NCBI GenBank assembly: GCA_902495265.1 | Contig: CABUWR010000009.1 | Location: 1-14,850 of the forward strand | Origin: an uncultured Collinsella sp. | GTDB lineage: Bacteria > Actinomycetota > Coriobacteriia > Coriobacteriales > Coriobacteriaceae | Reading direction: 5' to 3' | DNA: 14,850 nucleotides | In this document: positions 1-5,806 of the stretch, piece after piece | How the letters are laid out: every line of letters begins with the position of its first letter | How positions within the stretch are numbered: position 1 is the first letter of the stretch | The notes under the pieces: model-generated | Database searches by the model: none | Told to the model about the DNA's origin: nothing | Seen by the model: the letters and a program-made list of their open reading frames with translations, nothing else | Translations under genes and position numbers: made by a program

Positions 1-936
1 GAGGAGGAGGACGCTCGCCTGGAGGCAAAGATCGCCGCGGACGCCGCCGACGAGAACCTCATGCCCGAGGAGCAGGACGAGGACGACGACTCCGACGTGG
101 ACGACCACGCTTGTAAGCACAAGAAGACGATGATTGTCGCCCTTGTGGTCGCCATCGTGATCGTTGCCGTGGTCGGCTTCTTTATTGGCAACGGTGGTTT
201 TGGCGGCAAGGGTGTCGGCTCGTCGACCCTGACCGAGGATCAGCTCGATTCGACTGTGGCAAGCTATAGCTACAACGGCAAGAAGAGCGACATCACCGCG
301 CGTGAGGCCATCGAGAGCCAGTACAGTCTCGACACCGTCAAGGACGACGACGGCAACTACACCGCTCCGTCTGCCGACGTTATCCTGTCCTACGTGCGCA
401 ACCAGATTCTGCTGGACGCTGCCGAGGACGAGGGCATTACCGTCTCTTCCAAGGAAATGAAGCAGTACGCCGAGGATTCCATCGGCACCTCCGACTACAA
501 GACCATGGCCACGCAGTACGGCGTGTCCAAGGACCAGGCCAAGCAGATCGTCCGTCAGTCCGCGACGCTGCAGAAGCTCTACAAGAAGAAGGTGGGCGAT
601 AGCTCCGCAAGCATGCCGACCGCCCCGACCGAGCCTGCTGACGGCAACGAGGAGACCGCGAGCAAGGACTACGCCGACTACATCATCAAACTTGCCGGCG
701 ACGAGTGGGATAGCGAAAAGGGTGCCTGGAAGGACGCCGATAGCACCTACGCTAAGGCCTTCGCTGACGATGCCTTTACGGCCGATAGCGCCACCTACAA
801 GCAGGCCATGACCGCCTATTACACCGCCTACCAGCAGTATTCCTCGCAGGCTTCGAGCGCCAGCTCCAAGTGGACCGAGTACGCCAACGGCCTCTACGCC
901 AAGGCCAATATCAGCATCTACGGCCTGTTTGCGTAA
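1..936 (+). CDS. Membrane-anchored SurA-like (peptidyl-prolyl isomerase N-domain-like) protein, 5' end cut by the window
   Basis: The reading frame is open from the first base, so the true start lies upstream; the ATG at 61 is internal or only a fallback. What is visible is a very acidic cytoplasmic leader rich in Glu and Asp, a lysine-rich stop-transfer patch, one hydrophobic membrane segment (about bases 127-189), a glycine-rich linker, and an extracytoplasmic part. That part has the helical look of SurA/PrsA N-terminal chaperone domains (about bases 220-600), then a Pro/Thr linker (PTAPTEPADG) and a Tyr/Ala/Ser-rich tail. I see no PpiC-type rotamase core, so isomerase activity is not supported. 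It probably helps fold or hold exported proteins at the membrane. The gene ends in a strong terminator and is not co-transcribed with the PTS operon. The membrane topology is clear; the SurA assignment is a pattern judgement. Confidence 0.7.
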   Translation, partial: EEEDARLEAKIAADAADENLMPEEQDEDDDSDVDDHACKHKKTMIVALVVAIVIVAVVGFFIGNGGFGGKGVGSSTLTEDQLDSTVASYSYNGKKSDITAREAIESQYSLDTVKDDDGNYTAPSADVILSYVRNQILLDAAEDEGITVSSKEMKQYAEDSIGTSDYKTMATQYGVSKDQAKQIVRQSATLQKLYKKKVGDSSASMPTAPTEPADGNEETASKDYADYIIKLAGDEWDSEKGAWKDADSTYAKAFADDAFTADSATYKQAMTAYYTAYQQYSSQASSASSKWTEYANGLYAKANISIYGLFA

Positions 937-977
937 GGTTTGCCTGCACTACTGCGCGTTAACCGATCACCTGATTA

Positions 978-1016
978 AGCCCGCTAGAACGGACAACGTT
1001 CTAGCGGGCTTTTTTT
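978..1016 (+). terminator. Rho-independent terminator of the SurA-like gene
   Basis: A perfect 13-bp stem (978-990 with 998-1010; arms AGCCCGCTAGAAC and GTTCTAGCGGGCT) with a 7-base loop is followed directly by a run of T (1009-1016 at the end of the arm and after it). It lies 42 bases after the stop codon. Confidence 0.93.
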
Positions 1017-1095
1017 GTTACCGAAACCACTGGGGTAGGCCTCGCGCCCGCACGAGCGCTCCATCGGGTTCCCCTAATTCATCTGGGAAAACAAC

Positions 1096-1109
1096 TGCAA
1101 ACGATTGCA
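1096..1109. promoter_or_regulatory. cre-like LacI/GalR-family operator candidate
   Basis: TGCAAACGATTGCA is an inverted repeat (TGCAA / TTGCA) around a central CG. It fits the catabolite-responsive-element pattern TGNAANCGNWNNCA bound by LacI-family regulators. It lies about 470 bases upstream of the PTS operon. No LacI-family gene is in the window, so the binder would have to be encoded elsewhere. Confidence 0.4.
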
Positions 1110-1116
1110 AGTAACC

Positions 1117-1144
1117 GGTGAACGGTCGAAAACTACCGTTCACC
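1117..1144. repeat. Inverted repeat GGTGAACGGT / ACCGTTCACC
   Basis: Perfect 10-bp arms at 1117-1126 and 1135-1144 are separated by 8 bases. This is a likely dimeric regulator site, or a cruciform or stem, far upstream of the PTS operon. A related weaker inverted repeat (ACGGT / ACCGT) lies at 1340-1358, and AACGGT direct repeats occur at 14785-14815. Confidence 0.5.
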
Positions 1145-1290
1145 GATAATCTCAAAACTGGTTCTAACTGGTATTAAGTCAAAAAGACCAATTCACATAT
1201 CTTCACAATGACCTGCAATTTTTCTACACGCTATTTTTAGCCGCCCTGCGTTGTTTAGACACCGGGAAAGATCCGATCTTTTGCCAAAGC

Positions 1291-1306
1291 GTTTCGAAAC
1301 GGTTTC
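1291..1306. promoter_or_regulatory. Interlocked palindromes GTTTCGAAAC and GAAACGGTTTC
   Basis: Two palindromes share the GAAAC arm: 1291-1300 is a perfect 10-mer, and 1296-1306 is GAAAC-G-GTTTC. A third, AAAACGTTTT, lies at 1369-1378. They resemble LacI-family operators. This is inference from symmetry only. Confidence 0.3.
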
Positions 1307-1339
1307 AAAACTGCAGGTAGAAGTATTAACGAGCGGTAA

Positions 1340-1358
1340 ACGGTCGATTTATCACCGT
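1340..1358. repeat. Inverted repeat ACGGT / ACCGT flanked by GAGCGGT copies
   Basis: ACGGT at 1340-1344 and ACCGT at 1354-1358 are 9 bases apart. The heptamer GAGCGGT occurs on each side (1331-1337 and 1359-1365). The AACGGTCGA half is shared with the stronger repeat at 1117-1144, suggesting two sites for one regulator. Confidence 0.35.
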
Positions 1359-1413
1359 GAGCGGTGCAAAAACGTTTTACTGTTTGAATCAGCGAAAGCG
1401 ACCTCTCCTGGGG

Positions 1414-1422
1414 TGATATAGT
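1414..1422 (+). promoter_or_regulatory. Extended -10 promoter candidate for the PTS operon
   Basis: TGATATAGT matches an extended -10 element (TG-N-TATAGT). No good -35 hexamer stands at the usual spacing, which extended -10 promoters tolerate. It would start transcription near 1429, just before the GntR-type operator at 1440-1468, and leave a leader of about 140 bases. Confidence 0.4.
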
Positions 1423-1439
1423 GACAACAACACGTCACG

Positions 1440-1468
1440 TGGTTACTACCAGTTTAGAAACCACTGGT
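1440..1468. promoter_or_regulatory. GntR/HutC-type operator in front of the PTS operon
   Basis: TGGTTACTACCAG (1440-1452) has the TGGT-N4-ACCA layout of the sites bound by DasR/NagR-type HutC regulators. A second, overlapping inverted repeat, ACCAGT (1448-1453) with ACTGGT (1463-1468), extends it. The 13-mer is identical to the one in front of agaS at 5733-5745. The GntR-family regulator encoded at 4961-5692 is the natural candidate to bind it. Confidence 0.65.
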
Positions 1469-1568
1469 CTTCAAAGAACGCTTTCTAAGAAGCTTTAAGG
1501 GCGAGCGCCCGCTGGCTTCCGAAAATTATCGGACTCAGATCGTACACACCTTCGGAAGGGAAATTTGA

Positions 1569-2012
1569 ATGGTTGGCTTTATTCTTACCGGTCATGGACA
1601 GTTCGCACCCGGCCTCGCAAGCGCTATCGCTATGGTTGCCGGCGACCAGCCCGCTTTTACCGTCGTTCCTTTTGAGGGCGACCAGGCTGCTTCCTACGGT
1701 GAGGATCTCCGCGCCGCTATTACCGCCATGCGCGAGGAGTGCGATGGCGTGCTCGTCTTTACCGACCTGCTTGGTGGCACCCCGTTCAACCAGTCGATGA
1801 TGATTGCCCAGGATGTCGACAATGTCGAGGTTTTGACTGGCACCAACCTTCCCATGGTTATTGAGCTTCTGTTCCTCCGCGGTAACGCCACGCTCGCCGA
1901 GCTTGGTGAGCAGGCCGTGACCGTTGGCCAGACGGGCGTCACCGCCCAGACGGTCGCATCCGTTGCCGACTCCGAGGAAGAGGATATCTTCGGCGACGAG
2001 GACGGCATCTAA
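1569..2012 (+). CDS. PTS mannose/sorbose-family EIIA component, probable N-acetylgalactosamine/galactosamine type (AgaF-like)
   Basis: This cytoplasmic phosphocarrier accepts phosphate from HPr on its active-site histidine and passes it to EIIB. The 147 residues match the mannose-family EIIA fold (PF03610). The N-terminus FILTGHGQFAPGL places the phosphorylated His at residue 9, and FTDLLGGTPFN (about residues 64-74) is the second conserved block. The C-terminus is an acidic tail (about residues 133-147). The ATG at 1569 has a good Shine-Dalgarno (GGAAGGG, 1554-1560). It is the first gene of a five-gene operon and its stop codon shares a base with the next start (TAATG). The GalNAc/GalN assignment rests on the agaS and lacC neighbours; the sequence alone says only mannose family. 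Confidence 0.93.
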   Translation: MVGFILTGHGQFAPGLASAIAMVAGDQPAFTVVPFEGDQAASYGEDLRAAITAMREECDGVLVFTDLLGGTPFNQSMMIAQDVDNVEVLTGTNLPMVIELLFLRGNATLAELGEQAVTVGQTGVTAQTVASVADSEEEDIFGDEDGI

Positions 2013-2293
2013 TGGCCGATTTCGGAGCCAACGTCCTGAGCTCCTCGGTCGCCCTTTTAGGCCTGCTTGTCATCATGGGCTTGATTTACACCATCTGGTC
2101 GCAAATCAACATGAAGAAGAAACAGAAGTACTTCAAGGAGCTGCACACGGAGCTCAAACCGGGTCAGGAAGTTCTTTTCGCCGGCGGTATCTACGGAACC
2201 GTCAAGGGCATCGAAGGCGAAAAGGTCCAGATCAAAGTCCGATCCGGTGCCGTCGTAGATGTTTCGCGTTACGCGATTCAGGAGATCAAGTAA
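2012..2293 (+). CDS. yajC: YajC-family membrane protein inside the PTS operon
   Basis: This 93-residue protein has one N-terminal membrane segment (about residues 12-32), a basic stretch (MKKKQKYFKELHTEL), and the typical YajC C-terminal domain. In that domain, LKPGQEVLFAGGIYGTVKGI aligns with the family's 'G..V.T.GGI.G.V' block. YajC proteins accompany SecDF-YidC in the Sec translocon. Here the gene starts at the TAATG overlap with EIIA, so it is translationally coupled to a sugar transporter and not located with secDF. A yajC-like gene is also known in streptococcal hyaluronan/GalNAc-type PTS operons, so a role in inserting or stabilising the PTS membrane subunits is plausible but inferred. 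Its start has no clear Shine-Dalgarno of its own. Confidence 0.9.
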   Translation: MADFGANVLSSSVALLGLLVIMGLIYTIWSQINMKKKQKYFKELHTELKPGQEVLFAGGIYGTVKGIEGEKVQIKVRSGAVVDVSRYAIQEIK

Positions 2294-2329
2294 CTGTCGT
2301 CAGCAAATAACGAAAGGAAGCTGATCAAC

Positions 2330-2812
2330 ATGGCAGAACCCAACATTCTTCTTACCCGCATCGATAACCGACTGGTCCATGGTCAGGTCGCTACCCAGTG
2401 GAACTCCACCCTGGGCTCCAACCTCATCCTCGTCGCCAACGACGATGTGTCGACCAACACCATGCGCCAGAACCTCATGAAGATGGCCGCTCCCGCCGGC
2501 GTCGCTACGCGTTTCTTCTCCCTGCAGAAGACCATCGACGTCATTGGCAAGGCGAGCCCGCGCCAGAAGATCTTCATCGTGGCCGAAACACCGGAAGACG
2601 TGCTTACGCTCGTCAAGGGCGGTGTGCCTATAAAGAAGGTAAACATCGGCAACATGCACATGTCGGAAGGAAAGCGCCAAGTCGCCACCTCCGTCGCAGT
2701 TAACGACGAGGATGTCGCTGCGTTTAAAGAGCTGCAGGAATTGGGGGTGGAGTTGGAGATCAGGCGCGTTCCGAGCACGCCTGTTGAGGACACGAGCAAG
2801 CTCTTCTCGTAA
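2330..2812 (+). CDS. PTS mannose/sorbose-family EIIB component (AgaV-like)
   Basis: EIIB takes phosphate from EIIA on a histidine and transfers it to the incoming sugar at EIIC/EIID. The 160 residues fit PF03830. The sequence IDNRLVHGQVATQW places the active-site His at residue 17. The blocks LVANDDVSTNTMRQNLMKMA (about residues 35-54) and VNIGNMHMSEGKRQVATSV (about 104-122) are typical of the family. The start is supported by AAAGGAAG at 2313-2320. It follows yajC by 36 bases and is separated from EIIC by 90 bases that contain two short inverted repeats. Sequence style and neighbours favour the AgaV/AgaB subgroup; the exact sugar is inferred. Confidence 0.94.
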   Translation: MAEPNILLTRIDNRLVHGQVATQWNSTLGSNLILVANDDVSTNTMRQNLMKMAAPAGVATRFFSLQKTIDVIGKASPRQKIFIVAETPEDVLTLVKGGVPIKKVNIGNMHMSEGKRQVATSVAVNDEDVAAFKELQELGVELEIRRVPSTPVEDTSKLFS

Positions 2813-2902
2813 TCCTCGTGATCCACGTTGTCAGGATTGAAACCCTGACGTTCTGTACGTGATATCCAAAGTGCGTACATACATTTTGAAAGGAGGAGCA
2901 AG

Positions 2903-3703
2903 ATGGAATACTCGATCATCCAGGTCGCTCTGGTCTTCATCGTCACGTTCGTCGCGGCAATCGACCAGTTCAACTTCCTCGAGTCTCTCTATCAGCCCAT
3001 CGTCACCGGCGCCGTCATCGGTCTTATCCTTGGCGACCTCAACACCGGTCTTCTCGTGGGTGGTACCTATCAGCTCATGACGATCGGCAACATGCCGATC
3101 GGAGGCGCTCAGCCGCCTAACGCCGTCATCGGCGGCATCATGGCAGCCATTCTCGCTATCGCTACGGGCCTCGAGCCCAACGCGGCAGTCGGCCTTGCCA
3201 TTCCGTTCGCTCTGCTTGGTCAGCTCGGCGTTACCCTGGTCTTCACGCTTATGTCGCCCCTCATGTCCTCCGCGGACAACATGGCTCATAACGCTGACAC
3301 CAAGGGCATCGAGCGTCTGAACTACTTCGCCATGGCTCTGCTCGGCCTGATCTTCGCTGTCGTCGTCACCCTGTTCTTCATCGCTGGCGCTACCATCGGT
3401 CAGACCATCGCTTCCGCCATCCCGACTTGGCTGCAGACCGGTCTGTCCGCTGCAGGCGGCATGATGCGCTTCGTCGGCTTCGCCGTCCTGCTCAAGGTTA
3501 TGATGAACCGCGATATGTGGGGCTTCTTCCTCATGGGCTTTGGCCTCGCGCTCATCACCGTTGCCAACGATTCTCTGGCAACCCCTGCCCTGCTCATCCT
3601 CGCTCTCATCGGCTTCGGCATCGCTTTCTGGGACTTCCAGCAGCAGACCGAGCTGAAGGGTGCAGCTGTTTCTGACGGAGGTGACTTCGAAGATGGCATC
3701 TAA
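2903..3703 (+). CDS. PTS mannose/sorbose-family EIIC membrane component (AgaW/AgaC-like)
   Basis: This is one of the two membrane subunits forming the sugar channel. It has 266 residues, the usual family length, and is strongly hydrophobic with multiple membrane segments from residue 1 onward. Family blocks are visible: FNFLESLYQPIVTG (about residues 24-37), GDLNTGLLVGGTYQLMTIGN (about 44-63) and PIGGAQPPNAVIGGIMA (about 65-81). The ATG at 2903 has an excellent Shine-Dalgarno, AAAGGAGG (2889-2896). The C-terminal tail is acidic (GGDFEDGI) and its coding end overlaps the EIID start by 11 bases, which implies coupled translation of the two partners. Confidence 0.95.
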   Translation: MEYSIIQVALVFIVTFVAAIDQFNFLESLYQPIVTGAVIGLILGDLNTGLLVGGTYQLMTIGNMPIGGAQPPNAVIGGIMAAILAIATGLEPNAAVGLAIPFALLGQLGVTLVFTLMSPLMSSADNMAHNADTKGIERLNYFAMALLGLIFAVVVTLFFIAGATIGQTIASAIPTWLQTGLSAAGGMMRFVGFAVLLKVMMNRDMWGFFLMGFGLALITVANDSLATPALLILALIGFGIAFWDFQQQTELKGAAVSDGGDFEDGI

Positions 3704-4775
3704 TGAGTATGTGATCCCGGAGCACTACGAGGATCTCACTCCTGCTCCGCAGCTCGACCAGAAGACCCTCAACAAGATGGCTTGGCGCTCCTGCTTCCTG
3801 CAGGCATCGTTCAACTACGAGCGCATGCAGGCCGCTGGCTGGCTTTACTCCATCATCCCCGGTCTGGAGAAGATCCACACCAACAAGAACGACCTCGCGG
3901 CTTCCATGAGCCACAACCTGGAGTTCTTCAACACCCACCCGTTCCTCGTCACCTTTGTTATGGGTATCGTGCTTTCGCTCGAGCAGAACAAGGTTGACAT
4001 CCCCACGATCCGCGCCGTCCGCGTCGCCGCAATGGGCCCGCTCGGTGGTATCGGTGACGCCCTGTTCTGGCTGACGCTCGTGCCTATCACGGCCGGCATC
4101 ACCTCCAACATGGCCATCAACGGCAACGCCGCTGCGCCGATTATCTTCCTGGTGATCTTCAACGTCGTCCAGTTCGCTCTGCGCTTCTGGCTCATGAACT
4201 GGTCCTACAAGCTTGGCACCAGCGCTATTGACGCTCTGACTGCCAACATGCAGGCCTTCACGCGTGCCGCTTCCATCATGGGCGTCTTCGTCGTCGGTTG
4301 CCTGGTCGTCACCATGGGTGGCACCCAGATCAACCTCCAGATCCCCAACGGCACCACCCGTGGCCTCTCCGCTACTACCGTGATCGTCTCCGAGAAGGAG
4401 GCCGAGAACTTCACCGGTATGGAGGGCATCGATACCGAGACCGCTGAGGCCGGTACCATCGCCATGACCGATGAGGACGGCAACGCCCTCACCGCTTCCG
4501 ATGCCGACGGCAACGCTGTCGAGTGCGGCGTCACCGATCTGGGCAACGGCATGGAGTCCGTTACCTACGGCACCGTCACCGAGGATCCGGTCAACTTCTC
4601 TGTTGCCGACACCCTCAACACCATCGTCCCGAAGCTCGTCCCGCTTATGCTTACGCTGCTGCTTTACTACATGTTCGCTAAGCACAGCTGGACCCCGACC
4701 AAGGGCATTCTGCTGCTCTTCGTCCTGGGCATCCTGGGCGCTGGCCCGCTTGGTCTCTGGCCGAGCATCTGGTAA
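3693..4775 (+). CDS. PTS mannose/sorbose-family EIID component with a large acidic insertion
   Basis: EIID pairs with EIIC in the membrane to form the transporter. The N-terminal half is classic PF03613: WRSCFLQASFNYERMQAAGW (about residues 30-49), then NTHPFLVTFVMGIVLSLEQ and VRVAAMGPLGGIGDALFW (about 110-127). The start at 3693 (MASNEY) is chosen because GGAGGT at 3678-3683 sits 9 bases upstream and it gives the usual short overlap with EIIC; an ATG at 3660 would bury that site. The protein has 360 residues against roughly 260-300 for familiar relatives. The excess is a hydrophilic, acidic segment (about residues 225-297) with a repeated DGNA motif, between a transmembrane segment and the conserved C-terminal block starting DTLNTIVPKLVPL. 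Confidence 0.94.
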   Translation: MASNEYVIPEHYEDLTPAPQLDQKTLNKMAWRSCFLQASFNYERMQAAGWLYSIIPGLEKIHTNKNDLAASMSHNLEFFNTHPFLVTFVMGIVLSLEQNKVDIPTIRAVRVAAMGPLGGIGDALFWLTLVPITAGITSNMAINGNAAAPIIFLVIFNVVQFALRFWLMNWSYKLGTSAIDALTANMQAFTRAASIMGVFVVGCLVVTMGGTQINLQIPNGTTRGLSATTVIVSEKEAENFTGMEGIDTETAEAGTIAMTDEDGNALTASDADGNAVECGVTDLGNGMESVTYGTVTEDPVNFSVADTLNTIVPKLVPLMLTLLLYYMFAKHSWTPTKGILLLFVLGILGAGPLGLWPSIW

Positions 4776-4841
4776 GGCTCTAGCTTGAGGGGTGTGTCCC
4801 TACGCGGCTCACACCCCGACCCCTTAAGCCATGTGTATGTT

Positions 4842-4880
4842 AAAAGCCGCGTGCTCGAAAGAGCGCGCGGCTTTTGTTTT
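4842..4880 (+). terminator. Terminator of the PTS operon
   Basis: A 15-bp stem (4842-4856 with 4861-4875, one G-T wobble) with a GAAA tetraloop carries A/T at its base and runs into a T-rich tail (TTTTGTTTT). It lies 66 bases after the EIID stop. A second GC-rich hairpin precedes it at 4789-4817. Confidence 0.93.
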
Positions 4881-4881
4881 C

Positions 4882-4922
4882 TTGATGATTCGGGTGTTGC
4901 GGACTGATAATGCTTAACACCC
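4882..4922 (+). promoter_or_regulatory. Promoter of the GntR regulator with an embedded inverted repeat
   Basis: TTGATG (4882-4887) and GATAAT (4906-4911) are 18 bases apart and make a reasonable sigma-70-type promoter. A perfect inverted repeat GGGTGTT (4892-4898) / AACACCC (4916-4922) brackets the -10 box, a position suited to repression. This is not the TGGT-N4-ACCA site; only a degenerate relative, GGTAGTTAGCC, is seen at 4925-4935. Confidence 0.5.
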
Positions 4923-4960
4923 TAGGTAGTTAGCCGAATTCGAGCAAAAGGGAGGATAGG

Positions 4961-5692
4961 ATGGCGATCGGAGCGCGTAAGCAACCGCTGTACGATCAGC
5001 TGGTCGATATTCTGACCGAAAAGATTGACCATGAATATCGCGCCGGTGACATGATTCCTTCCGAGCGCGAACTTTCGGAGCGCTATGGTCTCTCGCGCAC
5101 TACGGTACGCCTGGCTCTGCAGGAACTAGAGCGTTTAGGACTGGTGGTTCGGCAGCACGGTCGCGGTACCTTTGTGACCGACCGTTCGGCAAAGGCAACC
5201 AATCTTATGCAGTCCTACAGCTTTACCGAGCAGATGCGCGCGATGGGTCGCGACCCCGAGACCACGATTCTCGAGTTTTGCGAGATGGAGGCCGATAAGA
5301 ATCTGGCTGAGCATATGGGATTGCGTATCGGTGATCGCATTTTTAAGCTCAAGCGCCTTCGTTCTGCCGACAACATGCCCATGATGGTCGAACGCAGCTA
5401 TCTACCGGTTCGTCAATTTCTGTCCCTAAAGCGACCGCTGCTGGAGTGCAAGCCGCTTTACGATGTGATTGAGCAAGACTTTCAGCAAAAGATACGCGTG
5501 GCCGAAGAGGAGTTCTATGCGAGCATAGCCCGTCCCACCGACGCCCACCTTTTGGGAATTGTCGAGGGCTCGCCTGTGCTCGATTTGGTCAGGACTACGT
5601 ATAACGAGTCAAACGAGGTTGTGGAGTATACACTCTCGGTTGCTCGTGCCGATCAGTTTAAATACAAGGTTTACCACCAGCGTAGCAACTAG
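4961..5692 (+). CDS. GntR-family (HutC subfamily) transcriptional regulator, likely repressor of the amino-sugar genes
   Basis: The 243 residues form a two-domain GntR/HutC regulator. The N-terminal winged helix (about residues 8-77) contains IPSERELSERYGLSRTTVRL and the wing LGLVVRQHGRGTFV; the C-terminal UTRA ligand-binding domain (about 95-236) includes RLRSADNMPMMVERSYLP and VVEYTLSVARADQFKYKV. HutC members such as NagR and DasR bind phosphorylated amino sugars and recognise TGGT-N4-ACCA-type operators. The gene stands between the PTS operon and agaS, each preceded by the same TGGTTACTACCAG site, so local control of both is the simplest reading. GGGAGG just upstream supports the ATG at 4961. 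The effector (for example GalN-6-P, GalNAc-6-P or tagatose-6-P) is unknown. Confidence 0.92.
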   Translation: MAIGARKQPLYDQLVDILTEKIDHEYRAGDMIPSERELSERYGLSRTTVRLALQELERLGLVVRQHGRGTFVTDRSAKATNLMQSYSFTEQMRAMGRDPETTILEFCEMEADKNLAEHMGLRIGDRIFKLKRLRSADNMPMMVERSYLPVRQFLSLKRPLLECKPLYDVIEQDFQQKIRVAEEEFYASIARPTDAHLLGIVEGSPVLDLVRTTYNESNEVVEYTLSVARADQFKYKVYHQRSN

Positions 5693-5731
5693 TTTCCGCA
5701 TCGTTTCCATATGGTGATTCTTTGCATTTAA

Positions 5732-5745
5732 CTGGTTACTACCAG
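5732..5745. promoter_or_regulatory. GntR/HutC-type operator in front of agaS
   Basis: CTGGTTACTACCAG is a 5-4-5 inverted repeat (CTGGT-TACT-ACCAG). Its last 13 bases are identical to the PTS operon operator at 1440-1452. It covers the position expected for the -35 box of the agaS promoter, so binding should block RNA polymerase. Confidence 0.7.
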
Positions 5746-5761
5746 ATAACCAACCGAAGTG

Positions 5762-5767
5762 TATAAT
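5762..5767 (+). promoter_or_regulatory. -10 box of the agaS promoter
   Basis: A consensus TATAAT hexamer lies 40 bases before the agaS start codon. The -35 position 17 bases upstream falls inside the CTGGT-TACT-ACCAG operator and is not a good match to TTGACA, as expected if the promoter depends on, or is tuned by, the operator. Confidence 0.65.
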
Positions 5768-5806
5768 TGCACGTCAGAGGATTACTTCTAGAGAGAGGTA
5801 TTAGAA

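Noticed and set aside
929..1114. A 61-codon open frame after the SurA-like gene
   Set aside because: It runs through the terminator hairpin at 978-1016 and has no ribosome binding site.
3660..3692. A longer start for EIID
   Set aside because: The extra 11 residues would be encoded inside EIIC and cover the GGAGGT site that serves the ATG at 3693.
3606..4685. A 359-codon minus-strand open frame opposite EIID
   Set aside because: Shadow of the EIID gene: rich in Asp, Gly, His and Val as expected from the reverse of GC-biased codons, with no recognisable domain.
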